Source: Syntrophaceae bacterium
Lineage (GTDB): Bacteria; Desulfobacterota; Syntrophia; Syntrophales; Smithellaceae
Direction: 5' to 3'
Assembly (NCBI GenBank): GCA_018436925.1
Contig: JAHDKI010000026.1
Location: 62,001 to 126,000 of the forward strand
Length of the DNA: 64,000 nucleotides
The translations under genes and the position numbers were made by a program. Below, piece after piece: positions 53,626 through 61,797 of this stretch (position 1 is the first letter of the stretch; each line of letters opens with the position of its first letter). The notes under the pieces were generated by a model. That model was given only the letters and a program-made list of their open reading frames with translations, made no database searches and had not been told where the DNA came from.

Positions 53626-54614
53626 ATGATCATCGGCTTGCTGGGCATTCCCGGCTGATGGTCGAACAAGGAACTGGTAAAAACCGGCTGTTTGAATAAG
53701 CAATCCAGAAGGGGCACGGCATATTGCGAACGGGTGAGATCGGCAACATCTTTTTTCAGTCTTGCATACAGATCAATAATGGCCCGCGCCTTTTTTGCAT
53801 TGTCTATGGCTTGTTCGTCCATCGCGGTCAGGAAAAAATCGATCCACCGGGTCCAGGCGACGGATGTCTTTTCACTTAATCCCTTAAGCCCGGCGATATA
53901 TTCCTTTCTGTGAGCCTCCAGATACGACGATATGTAGAATACGGGGTTGGCAATCAATTTTCTTTCAAACAGAAAAAGCGGCACGATCATGCGGCCCAGC
54001 CTGCCGTTGCCGTCAAGAAAAGGGTGAATCAATTCAAATTGGGCATGAAGGATGGCCAATTGCACCAGCGGATCGGGACGGTCCGTATGATAATACTTTT
54101 CCCAGTTTGCCAGGGCGGGTTTCACGTCATTTGGCGCGGGTGGAACAAATTGCGCCTTGTCGATGGGGGTTCCCGGTATTCCAATCCAGTTTTGGCTTGA
54201 ACGAAACTGCCCCCGCGCTTTGAATTTTCCCCGCACGCCGTCAAGCAAAACAGCATGCAGGTCTTTCAACAGATTGAGGGAAAAAGGCCGGGATTGCAGT
54301 TGTTCTTCAGCATGATGCATGGCGCGCCGGTAATTCATGATTTCTTCGATATCGAGCACGCGGGATTCTTCGACAGGCGCATCCCCGGCTTCAAATTTGA
54401 GCACATCGCCCAGCGTGGCCTGCGTTCCTTCTATTTTCGAGGATAAAACGGCTTCCTGTGTTGTCAGGGGCGAAAGCAGGATATCGGGATTGGCCAATCC
54501 GTATAAGATTCCGTCATAGTATGCGAGCGATCGGTTGGCCCGGCCGATGAGAGGAATCAGGGAATCCCATTGAATGTCTTTTATCGGAAGCTTCTGGGGC
54601 TGAAAGGGTTTCAT
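53499..54614 (-). CDS. Fic family protein with N-terminal inhibitory motif
   Basis: 371 residues. The Fic core is HPFLDGNGRLGRMIVPLFL with catalytic His. The family transfers AMP from ATP to target proteins, usually at Tyr, Ser or Thr. A self-inhibiting helix is present: LSSKIEGTQATL near residues 57-68 matches (S/T)xxxE(G/N), so an antitoxin gene is not needed. The C-terminal part (about 290-371) is a winged helix with MNMLARLKKAGMIKVIREGS, common in Fic proteins that may bind DNA. A strong promoter lies upstream. Confidence 0.95.
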   Translation of the reverse strand: MKPFQPQKLPIKDIQWDSLIPLIGRANRSLAYYDGILYGLANPDILLSPLTTQEAVLSSKIEGTQATLGDVLKFEAGDAPVEESRVLDIEEIMNYRRAMHHAEEQLQSRPFSLNLLKDLHAVLLDGVRGKFKARGQFRSSQNWIGIPGTPIDKAQFVPPAPNDVKPALANWEKYYHTDRPDPLVQLAILHAQFELIHPFLDGNGRLGRMIVPLFLFERKLIANPVFYISSYLEAHRKEYIAGLKGLSEKTSVAWTRWIDFFLTAMDEQAIDNAKKARAIIDLYARLKKDVADLTRSQYAVPLLDCLFKQPVFTSSLFDHQPGMPSKPMIMNMLARLKKAGMIKVIREGSGRRPQILSLAELLNICEGPEVV

Positions 54615-55018
54615 TTTGTCTCTAATCCATTAGCCGCAAATTTGTTTGTCTATAATGAAATGTGGTTTCGTTATACGCATAACAAAATGACCTGTCAAGC
54701 CCAATAAGGGGGATTTCGTAAATGGTGGATAGAAAAGGTGCAAGGACAAAGGCACGAGGTTAAGGCTAACAGCCTCCACCTCCTGCGCTTTCGCGCCATC
54801 CAGCATGCGCCGGACTGACGCCTCCGTCTGACCGAAACACCGATTAACCTGAAGATTGAGCAAGTTCACTCGTGCGCAGGACGTTATTCTTTGTGCGGAT
54901 CATCGGGCCTGGATCGATCATCGCCCTTCGCGAAGGTATCCAAGCCACCCTGCAGGGTTCATCCTTTGGTTCGCCATCGCGAATGCGGCCGTCGGAAAAT
55001 CCATCACAAACCTGATGT
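54615..55018. other. Gene-free stretch upstream of fic
   Basis: Contains the fic promoter near the fic side. The rest, 54700-55018, shows no convincing gene; minus-strand frames of 60-79 codons lack recognisable products. Confidence 0.5.
54670..54698 (-). promoter_or_regulatory. Sigma70 promoter of fic with overlapping palindrome
   Basis: On the minus strand TTGACA (54693-54698), 17 bp, TATAAC (54670-54675). The -10 lies inside an inverted repeat with arms GTTAT and ATAAC (54670-54683), a possible operator for self-regulation. Confidence 0.75.
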
Positions 55019-55933
55019 TCACACACTGTCTTCTATCATCGATGCCATTGCCCGGTTAATGCGCTTCAGCGCTTGATCCAGATTAAAGGTCTCCCGTTCT
55101 TTTCCGGTCAACACTTCGAAAAGTTCTTCTTTAACTCGTGCGCGCATATCTTTTATTTCCTGAACCGACCGCCCCATGTTCACAAGGTATTTTTTCAGAG
55201 CAGTGTCAGCCTTATCTTCAGCCAGTTTATTACGAAATAGTTCAATGATCTGTTTGTTTTTCAGATTGAACTTGTTTCGCAAAATGAAATCGAGGTCATA
55301 AAAGTCACGCGGCGCGATGTCTTTTCTTAAGGCCGCCGCCCGCAGTTTTTCGCTGACGATTTCATTGAGCGCCAGACAGTTGACAAAACCTGCATCAAAC
55401 AGGGGTGCGCCTGTAAAGGGGTGTTTATAGAGATGTTGAATCCGGCGCGATTCGGGATCGATCAGCGGGTTGAATCGGAGACTGATTTCAAGCTTTATGG
55501 ATTGGGCAACAGGCAGCGTAACGGCATCATAGACAAGATAATAAATATACTGTTTTGATTCATTTCGGCCCGCGCTTTCCGTGCCTTCCAACCGCATGCC
55601 CAGGGTGTCGGCAAAGGCGGCGATATTATCTTTGATGGTTTGTATGGCCTTGCGTCTGATTCCCCTTGTTGCGGAATCGTCAGGCAGGCGCATGGTGAAA
55701 TCCAGATCTTCGCTCAGCCGGTAATAGGAATAATAAATTTTGTTGAGACAGGTGCCGCCCTTGAAAATCAAATCCGCGCTGAGATCGAATATTCGGGATA
55801 GAATAAACGTCAGGTAATAGTCTTTCTCCATCAAAGGCGCGTAAAAACCTGCATGCATAGCCGCCCGATCGACAAGGTCGCGGAATTTATCTTTATCGTG
55901 ATGGATCAGAAATGATGACGCGCCACTTTTCAT
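55019..55933 (-). CDS. abiEii: Type IV toxin, AbiEii/AbiGii nucleotidyltransferase
   Basis: 304 residues. The nucleotidyltransferase motif is LIFKGGTCLNKIYYS with RLSEDLDFTMR, the GGT and DLD pattern of AbiEii. Toxins of this family modify tRNA or GTP pools and cause growth arrest during phage infection. The start overlaps the end of abiEi by 41 bases, which couples their translation. Length is normal. The C-terminal helical part (VQEIKDMRARVKEELFEVL) is also typical. Confidence 0.93.
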   Translation of the reverse strand: MKSGASSFLIHHDKDKFRDLVDRAAMHAGFYAPLMEKDYYLTFILSRIFDLSADLIFKGGTCLNKIYYSYYRLSEDLDFTMRLPDDSATRGIRRKAIQTIKDNIAAFADTLGMRLEGTESAGRNESKQYIYYLVYDAVTLPVAQSIKLEISLRFNPLIDPESRRIQHLYKHPFTGAPLFDAGFVNCLALNEIVSEKLRAAALRKDIAPRDFYDLDFILRNKFNLKNKQIIELFRNKLAEDKADTALKKYLVNMGRSVQEIKDMRARVKEELFEVLTGKERETFNLDQALKRINRAMASMIEDSV

Positions 55934-56693
55934 TGATCTTTCCTTTTCGATCTTCGGTGAATGAAATGAGCGATGTTTTTTGCACGCTTTTTAACAGCGG
56001 CGCGAGAAGCTTGTCATCCACGCCGGCTTTTTCAAGCGTCAGCCCGATGCGCTTTCGCGTTTTGATCACGGGAAACCGCACGGCGTATTGGATCACTTTT
56101 TTTATGTCGCATTCTCCTTCTTTGACAAAGCGGGCCAGAATATCAGCGGCGGCATCCGGCCCACCCACGGGATTGCTGTAATACATCAGGTCGATCAACG
56201 TCCTCTCTTTCGAACTGACATTGACCGTTTTCCCGCGAATTTCTATGGTTTCCATCCCGTACAGTCTATTGGCCGGAATCTTGATGAATTTATACGAGAT
56301 GCCGGTTATGGTTCTCTCGCGGGATATTCGGGGATTCAATATATAAACCGTCTGAAACTGTTGATCGGTCATGTTGTAATAATTGTACATGGGAGAATAA
56401 CCGATGTAGTAATCCCCTTTGGGGAAAAAGACGGCGGGAATGAGAAATTCGCTGATACGGCGGCCCGTCGGCACGGCATCCAGCGGCACAAAGATATAGA
56501 CACCGTTTTTAATGGGAATGAGAAACTTCTTTTTTTTGAGGCTGGAAATCAGCTTGCGCCTGTAAGCAAAATTGCGCGGCAGATAATTATCCATATCCTT
56601 CGTTGTAACGATATCCTTTTGCTCGTACGTTAGTCGGGCAACCAGTTGCGCCTCTGTTCGGGTCAGCGAACTAATTGTATTATCGTTTATCAT
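55893..56693 (-). CDS. abiEi: Type IV antitoxin AbiEi
   Basis: 266 residues. An N-terminal winged-helix domain (about 10-70, LVARLTYEQKDIVTTKDMDNY, cut here) precedes the AbiEi C-terminal domain with YNYYNMTDQQFQTVYIL and TLIDLMYYSNPVGGPDAA. AbiEi neutralises the toxin without binding it tightly and represses the operon. A palindrome ATATG-TTCT-CATAT overlaps the start codon region (about 56692-56705) and may be an operator. It precedes the toxin gene in the standard order. Confidence 0.9.
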   Translation of the reverse strand: MINDNTISSLTRTEAQLVARLTYEQKDIVTTKDMDNYLPRNFAYRRKLISSLKKKKFLIPIKNGVYIFVPLDAVPTGRRISEFLIPAVFFPKGDYYIGYSPMYNYYNMTDQQFQTVYILNPRISRERTITGISYKFIKIPANRLYGMETIEIRGKTVNVSSKERTLIDLMYYSNPVGGPDAAADILARFVKEGECDIKKVIQYAVRFPVIKTRKRIGLTLEKAGVDDKLLAPLLKSVQKTSLISFTEDRKGKINEKWRVIISDPSR

Positions 56694-56837
56694 ATGTTCT
56701 CATATACAGGATTTTCGCGTCACATTTATACAACGGATAATTAGCACATTCGCGCGGTATGTCAACAGCTATTTCTTTAATTATTTTGAGATACTTTCGA
56801 AAGGAAGCAATCGAGCGATGGCAATCGGGATCGGATG

Positions 56838-57075
56838 GCAATCGGGGGTCGCATCTTTAGTATGGACATTTGTCTGGTCCCTTTCCGATTTCCTCCGGGA
56901 TCGTGCCCGTTTTTATGTCGTTCCGGCAAATTCAACCGTCGCGCATCTAAACAACCTCTGCGCTTTCGCAGATATTCAAAAGCTCAGCCAGCGCGAGAAT
57001 CTGCGGACGTCTGCCGCTGCCTTCGCGGATCACTTTGATCATGCCTGCTTTTTTCAAACGCGCCAGCACGTTCAG
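56838..57075. repeat. Fic-tail module, copy 2
   Basis: Starts with the CAATCGGG...TCGCATCTTTA element (about 56838-56860) and ends inside the Fic fragment. The same element starts the module at 53391 and 58354. Confidence 0.75.
56947..57075 (-). pseudogene. Fic C-terminal fragment (42 codons)
   Basis: The minus-strand frame ends at TAG 56947-56949 and encodes the last 42 residues of a Fic protein; 37 of 42 match the intact fic at 53499 (ARLKKAGMIKVIREGSGRRP is identical). No upstream Fic sequence remains: six bases further lies the stop codon of the DUF4143 ATPase gene. It is a remnant of a second fic gene. Confidence 0.88.
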
Positions 57076-57081
57076 GCTGAA

Positions 57082-58245
57082 CTACTTAAACAACCGCCCG
57101 CACTGCTTCCAACCGACCACGCTGATCCCTTTTTGCCGGTAGGATTCATCCCCGCCATAGATCAGTGCGGGACTGGCGGCCATATCTGCGGCCAGCGCAT
57201 TCCACTTTTCCAATCCCGCAAACGATTCACGCGTCAGGGTTTGGCCGGATTTGATTTCGATGGGCATGAGCTTTGTCCCCTGCTCGACAATCAGATCAAC
57301 TTCGTTGCCGATGTTGTCGCGCCAGAAATACAATGCGGGTTTTTCGCCCCGGTTCATGCGCGACTTGATCAGTTCCGCAACGATAAAGGTTTCAAAAAGG
57401 TTTCCCCGCAGCGGATGTGTTTCCATTTGCTCGGAAGTTCTTATTCCCAAAAGCCAGGCGGCCAGGCCGGCATCATAGAAATAAAGCTTGGGCATTTTGA
57501 CGAGACGTTTATTGAAACTGACCGTATGCGGCCGAAGCAGGAATACAAGATAACTGGCCTCCAGAACGGATATCCACGCCTTGACCGTATTATGCGTGAT
57601 TCCGCATTCCGTGGCCAGGGAGGACAGATTAAGCAACTGGCCGGTGCGGCCGGCGCAAAGCCGCACGAAGCGCTGGAAGGTTTCCAGTTCCTGAACCTTC
57701 AGCATTTGCCGGACATCGCGCTCTACGTATGCAGTCACATAAGCGCCGTACCACAATGCCGGTGTAAGCTCCCGGTCGTATATGGGCGGATAGCACCCGG
57801 TCAGCAGCATGTCATTGATCGACGCGGGCAATCGATCCGCGGCGGATAATTCCGGCACAGCAAACGGCAGCAGTTCCAAAAAAGCGGTGCGCCCGGCAAG
57901 CGACTGCGTGATACCGGACATCAGCCCGAATTGCTGTGAGCCTGTCAGAATATAAAGCCCCATGCGGCCGTCTTTATCGACCAGCGTTTGCAGATAGGAA
58001 AGAATTTCCGGAGCGCGCTGCACTTCATCGAGCACCGCCCCGTTGGGGAAGCGCGCCAGAAATGATCGTGGATCATCTATGGCGGCTTGACGGACATCAG
58101 GCTCTTCCAGCGAAGCATACGGCTTGTTTTTAAAGACAGCCCTGGCCAGCGTTGTTTTACCGGACTGACGCGGCCCCGTTACGGTAACAATGGGAAACCC
58201 CCGCAGAAGGGATGTGATTGTTTTTTCCGCATGTCGTTGAATCAT
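57082..58245 (-). CDS. P-loop ATPase with AAA and DUF4143-type domains
   Basis: 387 residues from ATG 58245, with AGGGTG upstream. Walker A is VTVTGPRQSGKTTLARAVF, Walker B is GAVLDEVQRAPEIL and a sensor Ser/Asn is in ILTGSQQFGLM. The C-terminal domain has LYFYDAGLAAWLLG, LFETFIVAELIKS, YFWRDNIGNEVDLIVEQGTKLMPIEIK; the last part is a D-x...E-x-K nuclease-like core. Such proteins are common in mobile regions and have unknown roles. It replaces most of a former fic gene at this site. Confidence 0.9.
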   Translation of the reverse strand: MIQRHAEKTITSLLRGFPIVTVTGPRQSGKTTLARAVFKNKPYASLEEPDVRQAAIDDPRSFLARFPNGAVLDEVQRAPEILSYLQTLVDKDGRMGLYILTGSQQFGLMSGITQSLAGRTAFLELLPFAVPELSAADRLPASINDMLLTGCYPPIYDRELTPALWYGAYVTAYVERDVRQMLKVQELETFQRFVRLCAGRTGQLLNLSSLATECGITHNTVKAWISVLEASYLVFLLRPHTVSFNKRLVKMPKLYFYDAGLAAWLLGIRTSEQMETHPLRGNLFETFIVAELIKSRMNRGEKPALYFWRDNIGNEVDLIVEQGTKLMPIEIKSGQTLTRESFAGLEKWNALAADMAASPALIYGGDESYRQKGISVVGWKQCGRLFK

Positions 58246-58353
58246 GTTGAACACCCTACGCCTGTTTATACAATTTGTCAAAATGATTTACAGATTGTAA
58301 ATGATGCCGAATAGGCTCCGGTTGTGCATCCTCCTCCAGCTTAACGCGCCGAT

Positions 58354-58506
58354 CGGCAATCGGAATCGCATCTTTACTATGGACATTTGGTTTGTTGCTT
58401 TGCGCTTTCCTACGGAATCAGCCCCAATTTCTTTTTTTATGGAATTACGGAAAATTCAGCCACATCCCGTCTAAACAACCTCGATGCCTTCGTAGATGTT
58501 CAAAAG
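58354..58506. repeat. Fic-tail module, copy 3 (degenerate)
   Basis: Begins with the shared GCAATCGG and TCGCATCTTTACTATGGACATT elements, given here by their parts (58354-58386), and ends in a decayed Fic tail. Confidence 0.65.
58471..58506 (-). pseudogene. Fic C-terminal remnant (about 11 codons)
   Basis: Encodes LLNIYEGIEVV then TAG, against LLNICEGPEVV in the intact Fic. Upstream similarity ends here. Confidence 0.6.
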
Positions 58507-58602
58507 CAGCGGTGCGGTCTTGAAACATTTTTTCCCATCACTGCGGCTTTTCATTTCCCTGACACCGAATCCACTGAAACCTAAACCATGTTCGTTTTAT
58601 CC

Positions 58603-59094
58603 TCATCCTTCATCTTTTCCTTCCCGACGCACCTCAACCCAGATATTGACAAGTGAGACGCTAATCAGGTTCATCGTGGTGGCCGCATACCAGAAATAGG
58701 CCTCACCCGCGGCCAACCTGGTTATCCAGCCGGACCACAGCACAAAGCAGATGATACTGAACGAAATCAGTGTGTCGATGGCAAGAAATAGCCGCGGATG
58801 ATCAACCAGGCGGCCCGCCTGCGCGAGCGTGCAATATTCGAGAGGCGCAGGCCGCGCAGCCAGTGAATAGCCGATTCGCGTCAGGTTCATGATCAGGTCA
58901 ACTATCGCCCACACAAGGGTCAGCCACGCGAAAACAAAAAGCGGGCCTGCGCCGCCGGCAACCCGAAGCGCCAGCAGGCCGAAGAGCAGCTTAAAGGCGC
59001 AAAAGGGAATGCCGATAGTCAGGGCCTGAAAGGCCGACGAGTTCAGAATGCGGTCGATGGAATTGGCAATCCGGCGGGTCGTCTGTTTTTTCAT
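58603..59094 (-). CDS. Integral membrane protein of unknown function
   Basis: 163 residues with four predicted helices (about 25-45, 50-70, 105-123, 130-150). GGAG lies upstream of the ATG. A basic N-terminus (MKKQTTRRIANSIDRIL) would stay in the cytoplasm. No family recognised. It opens a core-like region after the island. Confidence 0.7.
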   Translation of the reverse strand: MKKQTTRRIANSIDRILNSSAFQALTIGIPFCAFKLLFGLLALRVAGGAGPLFVFAWLTLVWAIVDLIMNLTRIGYSLAARPAPLEYCTLAQAGRLVDHPRLFLAIDTLISFSIICFVLWSGWITRLAAGEAYFWYAATTMNLISVSLVNIWVEVRREGKDEG

Positions 59095-59238
59095 GATGAG
59101 GCTCCGGGCTGAAAAGTCTTTAATGAATGACGCGCGTCATCATACGGCTTCATCCGGACATTGCAAGAAAAAATGCCACCAGGAACCTGCGCCAAGCTCG
59201 TCAAAATCTCTCTGTCAAAATTCAGGGGGCTGTTGAGA

Positions 59239-60438
59239 TCAGAATTTTCTTTCAGTGCCCCCTCCGCCTGAAGCGCCGCCTTCGAAATAATCCGGCCCGG
59301 CGGGCGCTTCGGGCCGCGCGGCTTCAATCGCGCCGGGCACCAGCGCCGAGGCGACATCGGCCAGGCGGATGCCCTCCTCCTGTGTTTTCATAATATCCTG
59401 CGCCGTGTAGCCGAAGCGTTTCCGGCCGGGACCGGCGTCAAGCCAGCGGCTCAAGAAGAAAAACACGGCCACCAGCGCAAGGCCCAGAATCGCCGGATCC
59501 CAGCTATAGCGGGCAAGCCCCAGATAGCTTTTGTTGGTGGCCAGCGTCGCCACGATCATTACCGCGCCGGCAATCCGAATCAACCGCTTGCGGCTTTTGA
59601 TGCCGTAAAGAAAAACGGCGCCGGACACTGCCCAGGTGATTGCGTAGGACGTCCAGTAAAACCACGGCGCATAGACCGATGGAGCAATCTGCCGGATTCC
59701 GGAGCCATAGGAAAGGGAATCGATCAGGCCCAGCAGATGCAGATTAACGCTCAGGTACAAGGCGGCAAGCAGACACGCCTGCATCGCGGCAAGGCGATCT
59801 TTAAGATAATCATGCGCGGCTTGAGAGGCGAAAAGCGAAGCAAGGAAAAGTCCCGCCAGCATGGCGGCCAAAATGGCCCGTTGTGCCTCGGGCGACCATG
59901 AAAAAGTAAAAGGAAGCGTGCACAAGGCGAAAGCGGCAAGGCCCGCCGCCCAGAGACAACCCAAGCGCAGATAAATCCAGAACGCCCCGGCCGATACTGA
60001 AAGCGCCACGAAGCGCGAAATGCCGGCATGGCCCATCCCCGCTTCCTCCAGAGGCCAGACGCCGCCCGCCGAGCAAAACCCCACCGCGCACAGCGCGAGG
60101 GCTTCTTCGATGCCGTGGCGGTAGAGTTTCTTTTTTTGGACAAGCTCTTCCGCCGCTTTGTAACAGGCCGCGCCGCACAAGACGAGCAAGACAGCGATAA
60201 GGGTTTCGCTTGTGTCGCGAAGCAGCCAGGCGACTAAACCGACTGCCGCAACCGCGCCCAGAACCGTGAAGACGAAAAACAGGATGCGGAAAATCAGATG
60301 GGTGGTGCGCAGTCCGCCGGCAAGCTCGCTTTCCATTGCGGCAAACTGCTGTGCGGTAATCAGGCCGGCGCTTCGCCAGCTTCGGGCCTGCCGATGCGTA
60401 AAGAGGGTTTCTTCGTCCCGGGGCGAATAAAGGTTCAC
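59239..60438 (-). CDS. Multi-helix membrane protein with Gly-rich C-terminus
   Basis: 399 residues. After a soluble N-terminus (about 1-45, YSPRDEETLFTHRQARSWRS) there are ten or more hydrophobic segments. The last 60 residues are soluble and end EGGASGGGGTERKF. The layout resembles DUF4401-type proteins, which occur beside DUF2157 proteins. Function unknown. The start overlaps the upstream gene by 4 bases. Confidence 0.72.
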   Translation of the reverse strand: MNLYSPRDEETLFTHRQARSWRSAGLITAQQFAAMESELAGGLRTTHLIFRILFFVFTVLGAVAAVGLVAWLLRDTSETLIAVLLVLCGAACYKAAEELVQKKKLYRHGIEEALALCAVGFCSAGGVWPLEEAGMGHAGISRFVALSVSAGAFWIYLRLGCLWAAGLAAFALCTLPFTFSWSPEAQRAILAAMLAGLFLASLFASQAAHDYLKDRLAAMQACLLAALYLSVNLHLLGLIDSLSYGSGIRQIAPSVYAPWFYWTSYAITWAVSGAVFLYGIKSRKRLIRIAGAVMIVATLATNKSYLGLARYSWDPAILGLALVAVFFFLSRWLDAGPGRKRFGYTAQDIMKTQEEGIRLADVASALVPGAIEAARPEAPAGPDYFEGGASGGGGTERKF

Positions 60439-61385
60439 GGCATCTCCTTAAAGCGGCGAGATAATTTGAAGACGGACCAGACCACGGCCAGAGAAGACAC
60501 CACGAAATAGGTGAAAATCAGAACCACCTCCCGTTCCATCCAATCGACAATGACGAAACTCACCCCGATATAGCCGTAGCCCATCGCATAAAGCATGTAG
60601 AAAAACCGCCGCGAGCGCAAAGCGTACATCGCCGTCAGCACACACGCCGCGGCAAGCAGGGGGAAATATAACGACAGGATTTTGTATTCAAATACTCCCG
60701 CAAGCAAAGCCAGACAAAGAAAATGGATGGCGAAGTTAAGCCAGATGTCGAAAAAATGTTTTTTCACGGCCAGGCGGTGCGATAAAAGGCCCGCCGTAAA
60801 GACGACCATGGCGTAGGCGATGGCGTAGAAACGCCAGTAAGCATCGAACCGGAAGACGGAGACATCCGACAGGGTAAAGCCGAACCAGGCGGCAAGCGAC
60901 GAGAGCGCCATGGATAAAACCAGGCGGTTGTCGTAACGGAAGGCCAGGGCGCCGAAAAGCAGCGTCGATAAAAGCAGGTAGTGCATCCAGCCCGATCCCA
61001 GCATGCCGAAGCGGGTTTCGAGATAGGCGATATCCATGGCGAAAAAGGCGCAGCCGAAAAACAGGATATAGTCAAAGGCCATGCTGGGAGAGGCGACCCG
61101 GCCGCGGTCAAAGCCTGGGCCTTTGCGCACGACATACAAGAAAGCGGCGGCGGCGCACAGCGACAAGGCGGAAATTACAGCCAGATCTCCCAACGAGGCG
61201 AAATGGGTTTTGACGGTCCAGCCCGCTCCGGCGATGATGAGCAACAGGCCCGCATAAAGCAGGACGCGAAGCTCCTGATGAACCGGCACAATGCGCTTTT
61301 CATGCAAATCCAGAAGCAGCAAGCCCTGCGAGGCCTTAAGGATTCGGCCTTCTTCCATTTTTTTCAAAAGATCGCAAACGCGCAT
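60435..61385 (-). CDS. DUF2157-like membrane protein
   Basis: 316 residues from ATG 61385. A soluble N-terminal part (MRVCDLLKKMEEGRILKAS; VPVHQELRVLLYAG) precedes eight to nine membrane helices. The position before a partner with the same architecture fits the DUF2157/DUF4401 gene pairs. Function unknown. It is the first gene of the pair. Confidence 0.7.
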   Translation of the reverse strand: MRVCDLLKKMEEGRILKASQGLLLLDLHEKRIVPVHQELRVLLYAGLLLIIAGAGWTVKTHFASLGDLAVISALSLCAAAAFLYVVRKGPGFDRGRVASPSMAFDYILFFGCAFFAMDIAYLETRFGMLGSGWMHYLLLSTLLFGALAFRYDNRLVLSMALSSLAAWFGFTLSDVSVFRFDAYWRFYAIAYAMVVFTAGLLSHRLAVKKHFFDIWLNFAIHFLCLALLAGVFEYKILSLYFPLLAAACVLTAMYALRSRRFFYMLYAMGYGYIGVSFVIVDWMEREVVLIFTYFVVSSLAVVWSVFKLSRRFKEMP

Positions 61386-61797
61386 AAAGCCTTCTTTTCG
61401 TAATGAGAATGGTTGGTTTCGGAAACTGTGCAAACCTTAAAATCGCCCCGCCGCGATGTCAAGACAAAAGGCAACGCACCGGAAAGGGCCCTTTCGTTAA
61501 AATGATCGACCCCGGATAAAATATATGGCACAAATATTGTTACTTTTATGAGCCGGAAGGCCGCCGCAGCCAACCGTCCAGCGACCCGGCGGCCTGCCCG
61601 ATGGGCGGCAGATTGTGAAAGCATGCAATTTCATAGCGCATTTATAAGTTTGCCATCCGTTTGCCCCCGAACAAGGCTGTGCAATGTTCGCGGTTTTCAG
61701 CGAACAATTTTGTGCCGTCCGCACGGGTGTTTAGCCCGGACTGAAGCGGACGACATGTGGTCGAACGACAATAAACAACCTGGAAGGATAACGATTT
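61386..61797. other. Divergent intergenic region
   Basis: About 412 bases. The right half holds hairpins described separately. No gene is recognised. Confidence 0.5.
61688..61752 (+). promoter_or_regulatory. Two structured elements in the leader of the PEP/pyruvate-binding gene
   Basis: TGTTCGC with GCGAACA (61688-61709) form a 7-bp hairpin. GTCCGC with GCGGAC (61717-61752) form an outer stem enclosing CGGG and CCCG. No known riboswitch pattern was recognised. Confidence 0.4.

Noticed and set aside
54844..55026. Short minus-strand frame near abiEii
   Set aside because: Arg/Pro-rich, without ribosome site; non-coding sequence is more likely.
56818..57849. 343-codon plus-strand frame
   Set aside because: It crosses the Fic fragment and the DUF4143 gene in antisense and has no recognisable product.
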